Source: Variovorax sp. OK212 | GTDB taxonomy: Bacteria; Pseudomonadota; Gammaproteobacteria; Burkholderiales; Burkholderiaceae_C | Length of the DNA stretch: 64,000 bases | Direction: 5' to 3' | NCBI RefSeq assembly: GCF_900112425.1 | Contig: NZ_FOLP01000019.1 | Coordinates: 1-64,000, forward strand | Shown here: one piece after another, positions 25,200 to 32,777 of the stretch | How positions within the stretch are numbered: position 1 is the stretch's first letter | How the letters are laid out: the number at the start of each line of letters is the position of its first letter | Translations under genes and position numbers: made by a program | Notes under the pieces: generated by a model | What the model saw: the letters and a program-made list of their open reading frames with translations, nothing else | What the model was told of the DNA's origin: nothing | Database searches by the model: none

Positions 25200-25592
25200 T
25201 CAGGACGCCGCGCCGGGCATCTTCTGTTCGCAGTACGCCAGGAACTGGTTGATTTCCTCGGTCTTGTCGAACACCGCGTCGGCGCCCAGGCGCAGGCACT
25301 CCGCGCGGTTGTCGGGCGAGGCGGCGTTGGTGAGCGCGATCACCGCGCAGCCCTCGCCGCGCGGGCCCGCGCCCGCCACCGCCGCGAGCACGCCCAGGCC
25401 CGAGCCCTGCGCCAGCTTCAGGTCGACCACCAGCAGCTGCCAGCCGCCGTCGTGGGCGTGCAGCCACGCGATCGCCTCGGCCTCCGAGGGCGACGAGCCG
25501 ATCACCTCGGCGCGCAGGTAGCCCTCGATGACGACCTTCAGGCTGTCCTGGATCGCGGGCTCGTCCTCGACGATGTAGACGGCAAGTTTCAT
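25200..25592 (-). CDS. Stand-alone response regulator receiver
   Basis: 130 residues, a single REC domain without output domain. YIVEDEPAIQDSLKVVIEG has the acidic pair, LLVVDLKLAQGSGLGVL the phospho-acceptor Asp, VIALTNAAS the Thr and AVFDKTEEIN the conserved Lys. It is divergent from a hybrid histidine kinase gene 147 bases away, so the two are almost certainly partners, perhaps with the receiver as a phosphate sink or an adaptor. CheY- or SpoOF-like logic is inference. Confidence 0.85.
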   Translation of the reverse strand: MKLAVYIVEDEPAIQDSLKVVIEGYLRAEVIGSSPSEAEAIAWLHAHDGGWQLLVVDLKLAQGSGLGVLAAVAGAGPRGEGCAVIALTNAASPDNRAECLRLGADAVFDKTEEINQFLAYCEQKMPGAAS

Positions 25593-25739
25593 GGCTTGCA
25601 CAGTCGTTCTTTCGCGCGCGGGGGCCTGTAAGCGAAGGTCCCGTCCGGCTGGCGGCGCCATCGCATTCGGCGCCCGCGCGGCCCGCGCCGCGCCACAATA
25701 TCGGCTCTTCGAGAACGCCCAAGCCCCGCCCGTCCTTCC

Positions 25740-28538
25740 ATGCGCACCCCCACCCTGTCGGCCCGGCTCCTGCTGGTCGCTTCCGCCGCCCTGCTGCCGC
25801 TGGCCATCGTCTGCGGCTTCGCGCTGCACGGGCTGCTCAAGGGGCAGCGCGAACAGACCCAGGCCTCCACGCTCGGCGTGGCCCGCGCGCTGGCAACGGC
25901 GGTGGACAGCGAACTGCGGCTCACGGTGGCCGCGCTGCAGGCCTTGGCGCTGACCGAGCCGCTCGGCGCGCCGGAATCCTCGGGCCTGGTCGATGCGCTG
26001 CTGCTGTCGAAGGGGCTGCGCGCCTCGCACCCCGAGTGGCGCGGCGTGCTGCTGGTGGCACCCAACGGCAAGGTCATCTTCAGCACCGAGGGCGCCGTCA
26101 CCGGCACGGGCGAAGGCGTGGTGGAGGCCGCGAGCCTGGCGCAGGTGGTGCGCACCGGGCAGCCGGCGGTGGGCCCGCTCATTCCGGGGCCGCGCGGCAA
26201 CCTGGCGTTTGCCGTGCGCGTGCCGGTGCTGCGCAACGACGAGGTGCGCTACGTGCTCACGGCCATCGTGCGGCCCGAGGCCATCCACGCGGTGCTGACG
26301 CGCCAGCGCGTGCCCGAGGGCTGGGCCGTGTCGATCTTCGACTCCAACGACCTGCGCGTGGCGCGCTCGCGCGAAGACGAGCGTTTTCGCGGCCAGGCGC
26401 CCAGCGACACGCTGAAGGAACTGCTCGGCTCGCGGCGCGACCGCCAGGAATTCGTCGGCACCACGCGCAACGTGGACGGCACGCACGTGCAGACGGCCGT
26501 GTCGCGCCTGGACTTCGCGCCGTGGACCGTGGCGCTGGGGGCACCCACCGTGGTGGCCGAGGACGCGATGCGCCGCACGCTCATCGCCTACGGCAGCGGC
26601 CTGCTGATCTCGCTGCTGCTGGGCGGCGTGGCCGCCTGGTGGATGTCGCGCAGCATCACCCGCCCGATGGCCCGCCTGCGCCAGAGCGCCGACGCGCTCG
26701 GCCTCGGCCAGCCGGTGGCGAGCGTGCGCTCGGGCGTGTCCGAAATCGACGCCGTGGGCCAGGCGCTGGCCTCCGCCGCCACCCAGCGCCTGCAGCACGA
26801 GGTGGAGCGCGAATGCCTGCTCGGCGCCGAGCGCGACGCGCGCACCGCGGCCCAGGCCGCGCAGCTGCGGCTCGAGCGGCTGGTGAGCGCCAGCGCGGCG
26901 CTGTCGCGCTCGCTGGAAGAAGACTCCACGCTGCACGCCATTGCCGAAGTGATCGTGCCCGACGTGGCCGACCTCTGCCGCATCGACCTGCTGGACGAGA
27001 ACGACGTGCTGCAGCGCAAGCTCACGCACCACGCCGACCCGGCGCGCGGCGCGCAGATTGCCGCGATGGTGGGCAACCGCGAGGCGCCGGCCGGCGTGCC
27101 CGGCTTCTTTCCGTGGGCCATTGCCACCGGCAAGACTTTTCTTCACAACCTGGACGAGCCGGGCCTGCTCGCCACCTTCGACCCGCAGCTGCTCGACTTC
27201 GTGCAGGCGCTGGACATCAGCGCCGGCTGCGTGGTGCCGCTGGTGGCGCGCGGCCGCACCATCGGCGCCATGGCGATCCTGCAGGACCGCTCGAAGCGGC
27301 GCTTCGGGCCGGAGGACGGCGCGTTCATCGGCGAGCTGGCGCAGCGCGCCGCACTGGCGCTGGACAACGTGCGCCTGCTGGCGCGCGCGCGCCAGGCGCA
27401 GGCGCAGGCCGAAGTGGCCAGCAAGGCCAAGGACGAATTCCTGGCCATGCTGGGCCACGAGCTGCGCAACCCGCTCGCGCCCATTTCGCTGGCGCTCACG
27501 CTCATCGAGCGGCGCGACAACACGGCGTTTCCGCGCGAGCGGCAGATCATCGAGCGGCAGGTGAAGCACCTGTCGCGGCTGGTGGACGACCTGCTCGACA
27601 TCTCGCGCATCGTGTCCGGAAAGATCGTGCTGCGGCCCGAGCGCATCGACCTGCGCGACACCGTGGCCAAGGCCATCGAGCTCACGCTGCCCGCGCTGCA
27701 CGCGCGCGGCCACATGCCGCACGTGTCGCTGCCGGCCGCGCCGGTGACCGTGCACGGCGACCCGCTGCGCCTGGCGCAGATCGTGGGCAACCTGCTGAAC
27801 AACGCCGCCAAGTTCACCCAGCCCGACGAGCGCATCGAGATCGCGCTGCGCGCGCAGGACGGCCAGGCCGAACTCACCGTGGCCGACGCGGGCATCGGCA
27901 TTGCGCCCGAGCTGCTGTCGCAGGTGTTCGAGCGCTTCGTGCAGGGCGAGCAGCAGCTGCAGCGCGCCGCGGGCGGGCTGGGCCTCGGGCTGGCCATTGC
28001 ACGCAGCCTGGCGCGGCTGCACGGCGGCACCATCGAGGCGCACTCCGACGGCCCCGGCCAAGGCAGCAGCTTCACCGTGCGGCTGCCGCTGGCGCGCGAC
28101 GAGGCGCCGGCGGCACTGCCGGCTGCCGTCACGCCGGCCGACACGCGACCAAGATTGAAGCTGCTGCTGGTCGACGACAACCGCGACGCGCTGGTGGTGC
28201 TGGCCGACTGGTTCACGCTGGAAGGGCACGACGTGAGTACCGCCGACAGCGCCGAGGCCGCGCTCGAGCTGCTGGAGACCACGCGCTTCGATGCGGGCGT
28301 CTTCGACATCGGCCTGCCGGGCCTGAGCGGACACGACCTGGCGCGGCGCGTGCGCGCCGACGCGCGCAGCCGGGGCATGGTGCTGCTCGCGCTGACGGGC
28401 TACGGCCAGGAGTCGGACCGCGGCAAGGCGCTTGAAGCGGGCTTTGACGCGCACTTTGCGAAGCCGCCGGACCTCGAGCGGATACAGGATGCGCTGTACC
28501 CGGGCCAGCGCGCTTGGCTGGCAGGGTTGGCTGACTGA
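25740..28538 (+). CDS. Hybrid sensor histidine kinase / response regulator
   Basis: 932 residues. Order: transmembrane helix about 9-30; periplasmic sensor region 30-280 (dCache-like, with VVRPEAIHAVLTRQRVPEGW); second helix about 281-303 (LIAYGSGLLISLLLGGVAAW); HAMP (SITRPMARLRQSADALGLGQ); GAF domain about 385-540; dimerisation domain with phospho-His in FLAMLGHELRNPLAPISLAL near 573; ATPase with NLLNNAAKFTQPDERI, VADAGIGIAPELL and GGLGLGLAIA; C-terminal receiver from about 808 (LLLVDDNRDALVVLAD, FDIGLPGLSG with the Asp near 856). Membrane-bound phosphorelay kinase; signal unknown. It faces a single-domain receiver gene. Confidence 0.92.
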   Translation: MRTPTLSARLLLVASAALLPLAIVCGFALHGLLKGQREQTQASTLGVARALATAVDSELRLTVAALQALALTEPLGAPESSGLVDALLLSKGLRASHPEWRGVLLVAPNGKVIFSTEGAVTGTGEGVVEAASLAQVVRTGQPAVGPLIPGPRGNLAFAVRVPVLRNDEVRYVLTAIVRPEAIHAVLTRQRVPEGWAVSIFDSNDLRVARSREDERFRGQAPSDTLKELLGSRRDRQEFVGTTRNVDGTHVQTAVSRLDFAPWTVALGAPTVVAEDAMRRTLIAYGSGLLISLLLGGVAAWWMSRSITRPMARLRQSADALGLGQPVASVRSGVSEIDAVGQALASAATQRLQHEVERECLLGAERDARTAAQAAQLRLERLVSASAALSRSLEEDSTLHAIAEVIVPDVADLCRIDLLDENDVLQRKLTHHADPARGAQIAAMVGNREAPAGVPGFFPWAIATGKTFLHNLDEPGLLATFDPQLLDFVQALDISAGCVVPLVARGRTIGAMAILQDRSKRRFGPEDGAFIGELAQRAALALDNVRLLARARQAQAQAEVASKAKDEFLAMLGHELRNPLAPISLALTLIERRDNTAFPRERQIIERQVKHLSRLVDDLLDISRIVSGKIVLRPERIDLRDTVAKAIELTLPALHARGHMPHVSLPAAPVTVHGDPLRLAQIVGNLLNNAAKFTQPDERIEIALRAQDGQAELTVADAGIGIAPELLSQVFERFVQGEQQLQRAAGGLGLGLAIARSLARLHGGTIEAHSDGPGQGSSFTVRLPLARDEAPAALPAAVTPADTRPRLKLLLVDDNRDALVVLADWFTLEGHDVSTADSAEAALELLETTRFDAGVFDIGLPGLSGHDLARRVRADARSRGMVLLALTGYGQESDRGKALEAGFDAHFAKPPDLERIQDALYPGQRAWLAGLAD

Positions 28539-28542
28539 GCGT

Positions 28543-29067
28543 TCAGCGCCAGCCGCGCGCCGCGGCCCGCGACAGGCTCGAACGCACCACCAGCCGGTGG
28601 AACGGCGAGATCACGAAGATGTAGATGCGCCCGAACAGGTTGTGGCAATGCACCGCCGTGGTCGCGACCAGCTCGCGCCCTTCACCGCTGGCCGACGCGC
28701 GCTGCAGCACCGAGGCTCGAAAGTCGAGGTGCCGGTCGTCTTCGCCGATGATCAGCTCGCCGGGCTCGCGCGACAGGATGGGAAAGAAGTCGATGTGCGT
28801 GGCGGCCCCGTCGCTGCCGAGTTCGCGACGCAGCCGCGCCGAGGTCTTGATGCCGAACGGCGCCACGATGGCATCGCGCAGCGCCAGCAGCGCGCGGAAC
28901 CACGGGGCCGGGTCGCCGAACACCGCACGCGCGAGCGCCTCGGTGTCTTGCGGCGCACCGGCCGGCAGCGTGATGGCGAAGGCATCGGCCAGGTCGGCGC
29001 CCACGAAGAGGTGGGCGATGCTGCTTTCGGCGGGCAGTGCCGCGGTTCTCACGCTGTTTGGGGCCAT
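28543..29067 (-). CDS. DUF2867 family protein
   Basis: 174 residues. LIIGEDDRHLDFRASVLQRA, ATTAVHCHNLFGRIYIFVIS and PFHRLVVRSSLSRAAARGW match the conserved C-terminal part of DUF2867, a family often found alone or fused to NAD-binding domains. Function unknown; the core probably forms a small START-like or SRPBCC-like fold. It is separated by 27 bases from the SDR gene upstream and may be cotranscribed. Its stop lies five bases from the end of the convergent kinase gene. Confidence 0.78.
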   Translation of the reverse strand: MAPNSVRTAALPAESSIAHLFVGADLADAFAITLPAGAPQDTEALARAVFGDPAPWFRALLALRDAIVAPFGIKTSARLRRELGSDGAATHIDFFPILSREPGELIIGEDDRHLDFRASVLQRASASGEGRELVATTAVHCHNLFGRIYIFVISPFHRLVVRSSLSRAAARGWR

Positions 29068-29094
29068 GCCCGCATTGTGCGACGCCGTTCGGGT

Positions 29095-29958
29095 TCAGTC
29101 ATGGTCCGTCGCGCTCGACAGGGCCTCCCAGGCATCGATCTCGCGCGACATGGCCGCGAGCTTCTCGCGCACCAGCTTCACCGCGTCCTTGCCGAGCAGC
29201 AGGTGCACGGGCGGGCTCGTGTCGGCCACGATCTTCAGCAGCGCCTGCGCGGCCTTGGCGGGGTCGCCGGCCTGGGCGCCGCTCTTGTCCTGCCGGGCCT
29301 GGCGGATGGGGTCGAACAGCGCGTCGTAGTCCGCCACGGTGCGCGCCGCGCGCACCATCGAGCGCCCGGCCCAGTCGGTGCGAAACGACCCCGGCGCCAC
29401 CGCCGTGACTTTCACGCCGAAGCCCGCGACCTCCTTGGCCAGCACCTCGGAAATGCCTTCGAGCGCGAACTTGCTGCCGCAGTAGTACGCGATGCCCGGC
29501 ATCGTGATGAAGCCGCCCATCGAGGTGATGTTGACGATGTGCCCGGCGCGCCGCTCGCGCATCGACGGCAGCACCGCCTTGGTCATGGCGACGGCGCCGA
29601 ACACGTTGACGTCGAACTGCCGGCGCATCTCGCCGAGCTCCGACTCCTCCAGCGTGCCTTCGTGGCCGTAGCCGGCGTTGTTGACCAGCACGTCGATCGG
29701 CCCGACCTGCCGCTGCACGGCGTCGACGGCCGCCCCGATGGCGTCGAAATCGGTCACGTCGAGCAGCACGGCGTGGGCGCGGCCCGGTGATTCCGAAGAC
29801 GCGGGCACCCGCGCCTCGAACGCGGTGCGCGCCGCCTCGCTGCGCACGGTGCCGACGACCGTGTGGCCTTCGGCGAGCGCGGCGCTTGCGAATGCGCTGC
29901 CGAAACCGGAGCTCACGCCGGTGATGAGAAAAGTCTTGACTTGCGATGCGACGGCCAT
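29095..29958 (-). CDS. Short-chain dehydrogenase/reductase
   Basis: 287 residues, start with AAGGAG. Classical SDR motifs: TFLITGVSSGFGSAFASAAL (NAD(P) Gly motif), VLVNNAGYGHEGTLEESELG, IVNITSMGGFITM (Ser) and IAYYCGSKFALEGISEV (Tyr-x3-Lys). The C-terminal part with TDWAGRSMVR matches the ketoreductase-like group commonly found next to AraC regulators. It is divergent from an AraC gene 95 bases away and is likely under its control. Substrate unknown. Confidence 0.88.
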   Translation of the reverse strand: MAVASQVKTFLITGVSSGFGSAFASAALAEGHTVVGTVRSEAARTAFEARVPASSESPGRAHAVLLDVTDFDAIGAAVDAVQRQVGPIDVLVNNAGYGHEGTLEESELGEMRRQFDVNVFGAVAMTKAVLPSMRERRAGHIVNITSMGGFITMPGIAYYCGSKFALEGISEVLAKEVAGFGVKVTAVAPGSFRTDWAGRSMVRAARTVADYDALFDPIRQARQDKSGAQAGDPAKAAQALLKIVADTSPPVHLLLGKDAVKLVREKLAAMSREIDAWEALSSATDHD

Positions 29959-30053
29959 GGCGGCTCCTTGAATGGGGATGACCGATGCTAGGAATCGCCA
30001 GCGAAACCGGAAATGCCCGGTCGCCTGCATTGCTTGCCTGAAACTATGAGCCG

Positions 30054-31106
30054 ATGGAAGTCGTGGCGCTTGTGTGGCAAATTGAACGCAACCCGGAACA
30101 GCCCGCCATGCCCTCCCCTTCCCCTTCCAAGAAACGCAGGCCGCCGCCAGCACCGTCACCAGTGCCGTCACCCGCACCGCCCGCGCTCCAGCGGCAGATG
30201 GTGGCGCTGGCCGGCGCGCTCGCGCCCGCCGAGGGCTACAACCTCACGCCGCTGCCCGATGTGCGGTTTTTGCGGTCGAACCGCCCGCTGGGCCGCGCCC
30301 CGGTGCTGTACGACCCCGGCATCGTCATCGTGCTGCAGGGGCGCAAGCGCGGCTTTCTCGGCGACGAGGTGTACCTGTACGACGCGCAGCACTACCTCGC
30401 GGTGTCGGTGCCCGTGCCGTTCTCGATGGAGACCGACGCCACCGCCGAGGAGCCGCTGCTGGCCATCTACTTCCGGCTCGACTTCAACGTGGCCGCCGAG
30501 CTCATGCTGCGGCTGGACGAACACGGCGCGCCCACGCGCGCGGCGCCCAAGGGGCTGATGTCCACGCCCATGGATGCGCGGCTCTCGCAGTCGGTGCTGC
30601 GCTTCCTGGAGGTGATGCGCTCGCCGGTCGAGGCCGCCGTGCTCGGGCCGGGCCTGGTGCGCGAGATCTACTTTCGCGTGCTCGGCGGCGAGCAAGGCGG
30701 CGCGATGCGCGCGGCGCTCACGCGGCAGGGCCAGTTCGGCAAGGTGGCGCGCGCCATCCGCAAGATCCACGCGTGCTTCGCCCAGCCGCTGGACATCGGC
30801 ATGCTGGCGCACGAGGCCGGCATGAGCGCGCCGTCGTTCCATGCGCACTTCAAGGCCGTGACGGCCACCTCGCCCATGCAGTACCTGAAGTCGACGCGGC
30901 TGCACCAGGCGCGCCTGCTGATGGTGAGGAACAGCGTGACGGCGGCGCTGGCCTGCACGCAGGTGGGCTACGAGAGCCCCTCGCAGTTCAGCCGCGAGTT
31001 CAAGCGCATGTTCGGGCGCGGCCCGGCGGAAGAAGCGCAGCGCATGCGCGAAGCCTTTGCGTTGCCCGATCCGGTGCCGCACGCGGTGTACGTGGCGTCG
31101 CACTGA
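30054..31106 (+). CDS. AraC-family transcriptional regulator
   Basis: 350 residues from 30054; the ATG at 30108 is an alternative, and neither has a convincing ribosome site. The N-terminal AraC ligand domain includes PVLYDPGIVIVLQGRKRGFL followed by HYLAVSVPVPFSMETDA, as in the AraC_N family; the C-terminal double HTH is PLDIGMLAHEAGMSAPSFHA followed by VTAALACTQVGYESPSQFSR and EFKRMFGRGP. It is divergent from the SDR gene, which it presumably regulates. Inducer unknown. Confidence 0.86.
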   Translation: MEVVALVWQIERNPEQPAMPSPSPSKKRRPPPAPSPVPSPAPPALQRQMVALAGALAPAEGYNLTPLPDVRFLRSNRPLGRAPVLYDPGIVIVLQGRKRGFLGDEVYLYDAQHYLAVSVPVPFSMETDATAEEPLLAIYFRLDFNVAAELMLRLDEHGAPTRAAPKGLMSTPMDARLSQSVLRFLEVMRSPVEAAVLGPGLVREIYFRVLGGEQGGAMRAALTRQGQFGKVARAIRKIHACFAQPLDIGMLAHEAGMSAPSFHAHFKAVTATSPMQYLKSTRLHQARLLMVRNSVTAALACTQVGYESPSQFSREFKRMFGRGPAEEAQRMREAFALPDPVPHAVYVASH

Positions 31107-31168
31107 GCCTGGACGGCAGTACCAAGGGGCAAAGGCACCAAGGGGCAGGACCGAAGACCGCCGGATAG

Positions 31169-31187
31169 AATGAGAGTAATTCTCATT
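31169..31187. promoter_or_regulatory. Fur box
   Basis: AATGAGAGTAATTCTCATT is a perfect 7+5+7 palindrome and matches the Fur consensus (GATAATGATAATCATTATC) in its overlapping hexamer pattern. It ends 17 bases before the start of the ECF sigma factor gene. Iron-replete repression of the sigma/anti-sigma/receptor operon is the expected effect. Confidence 0.85.
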
Positions 31188-31204
31188 GACGGCAATTTCG
31201 TTCC

Positions 31205-31717
31205 ATGTCCTCCCCCGCTGCGGCAGCCCCGATCGACGCGCTCTACCGCGAGCACCGCGACTGGCTGCAGGGCTGGCTGAGGCGCCGCCTGGGAGACGGC
31301 CACACCGCCGCGGACCTGACGCAGGACACCTTCGTGCGCGTCATCACCGGCGGCCAGGCGCAGGCCATCCGCGAGCCGCGCGCCTACCTGACCACCCTGG
31401 CGCAGCGCGTGCTCTACAACTTCTGGCGCCGGCGCGAACTGGAACACGCGTGGCTCGACGCGCTTGCCGCGCAGCCGGAGGAACTGGCGCCTTCGCCCGA
31501 GGCCTATGCGCTGGTGCGCGAAGCCATCGAAACGCTGGACCGGTGGCTCGACGGCCTGCCGCCCAAGGTGCGCGAGGCCTTCCTGCTGCGCCAGCTCGAA
31601 GGCTTGCCGCACGGCGAGATCGCGGCGCGCATGGGAGTGTCGATCACCTCGGTGGAGCGCTACGTGAAGCAGGCGATCGTGCACCTCTACACCTGCCCGG
31701 CGCAGCCCGATGCCTGA
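31205..31717 (+). CDS. FecI-like ECF sigma factor
   Basis: 170 residues. Region 2: IDALYREHRDWLQGWLRRRL and AADLTQDTFVRVITGG; region 4: LDGLPPKVREAFLLRQLEG then LPHGEIAARMGVSITSVERY. It belongs to the iron-starvation sigma group that transcribes siderophore receptor genes when released by a FecR-type protein. It overlaps the fecR-like start by eight bases and lies under a Fur box, so it is made in iron limitation. Confidence 0.92.
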   Translation: MSSPAAAAPIDALYREHRDWLQGWLRRRLGDGHTAADLTQDTFVRVITGGQAQAIREPRAYLTTLAQRVLYNFWRRRELEHAWLDALAAQPEELAPSPEAYALVREAIETLDRWLDGLPPKVREAFLLRQLEGLPHGEIAARMGVSITSVERYVKQAIVHLYTCPAQPDA

Positions 31718-32720
31718 GATGCGGGGGTACGCGGCGCCGCCGCTCGATGCCGCCACCGAAGAGGCCATCGACTGGCTGGTACGGCTCGACTCCGGCCACG
31801 TCGACGACGGCGACCACCAGGCCTTTGCCCGGTGGCTTGCCGCCGCGCCCGCTCATGCCGCCGCGTGGGCCACCTTGCGAGAGCGGTTGAGCCAGCGGAT
31901 CGCCCCCGCGCTGAACCATCTGCAGACCAGCGGCCACGCGCCGATGCACGTGCGCGCACTGAGCGCGCCGCCCGAGCACGGTGCCCGCCGCCGCGCGCTG
32001 CTGGGGAGTGCCGCGGTGGCGCTGCTGGCGGCCGCGGGTGGCGGCCTCTGGGCCGACCGGCGCGCCCCGCTCATGGCGTGGGCGGCCGACTTGCGCACCG
32101 GCACCGCCGAGCGCAGGCGCTTCACGCTAGACGACGGCAGCGAGCTGCTGCTCAACGCGCGTTCGGCGGTCGACCTGCACTTCAGCCCGGCCCGACGCCT
32201 GGTGCGGCTGCGCGAGGGCGCACTGATCGCCGAGGTCGCGGCCGATGCACGGCGGCCCTTCGTCGTGCACAGCGCGCAAGGCACGGTGCAGGCGACGGGC
32301 ACGCGCTTCATGGTGCGGCAGGACGACGGGCGCACGCTGGTCTCGGTGCTGGAACACAGCGTGCGGCTCAGCGCGCAGCAAGAGGGTGCCCCCGTCGACC
32401 TGCAGGAAGGGCGCAGCGCCTGGATGCAGGCCGGCCGCATCGAGCCCCTGCCCGTGTCCAACGCCCCTGTCGACCCGAGCGCATGGTCCACCGGCGTGCT
32501 CGAAGTGCACGACCAGCCGCTGGCCGACGTGATTGCGGCGCTGCGGCCCTACACGCCCGCCATCCTGCGCGTGAGCCCGCAGGCCGCGCGCGTCGGCGTG
32601 TACGGCGTCTACCCGCTGGACCGGCCGATGGACGCACTGCAGGCGCTGGTCGACACCCTGCCGCTGCGGGTGCGCCGCTGGGGCGACTGGGTGGTGTACG
32701 TGGACGTTCGCACGGCATAG
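31710..32720 (+). CDS. FecR-like anti-sigma / sigma regulator
   Basis: 336 residues. N-terminal DUF4880 (EEAIDWLVRLDSGHVDDGDH and FARWLAAAPAHAAAWATL), one transmembrane helix about residues 90-108 (RALLGSAAVALLAAAGGGLW), a periplasmic FecR domain (TGTAERRRFTLDDGSELLLN, SAQGTVQATGTRFMV) and a C-terminal secretin-like part (DVIAALRPYTPAILRVSP). It relays binding at the outer-membrane receptor to the sigma factor. Overlap with the sigma gene implies coupling. Confidence 0.92.
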   Translation: MPEMRGYAAPPLDAATEEAIDWLVRLDSGHVDDGDHQAFARWLAAAPAHAAAWATLRERLSQRIAPALNHLQTSGHAPMHVRALSAPPEHGARRRALLGSAAVALLAAAGGGLWADRRAPLMAWAADLRTGTAERRRFTLDDGSELLLNARSAVDLHFSPARRLVRLREGALIAEVAADARRPFVVHSAQGTVQATGTRFMVRQDDGRTLVSVLEHSVRLSAQQEGAPVDLQEGRSAWMQAGRIEPLPVSNAPVDPSAWSTGVLEVHDQPLADVIAALRPYTPAILRVSPQAARVGVYGVYPLDRPMDALQALVDTLPLRVRRWGDWVVYVDVRTA

Positions 32721-32777
32721 GGCGCACACCGCAACGAATGAACTGACGGGTTTGCGCCCCCTCGCGGGACATACAGG

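Noticed and set aside
25593..28454. Minus-strand open frame running from the response regulator through the kinase gene
   Set aside because: Only its last 130 codons (25200-25592) look like protein (REC domain); the rest is antisense to the hybrid kinase.
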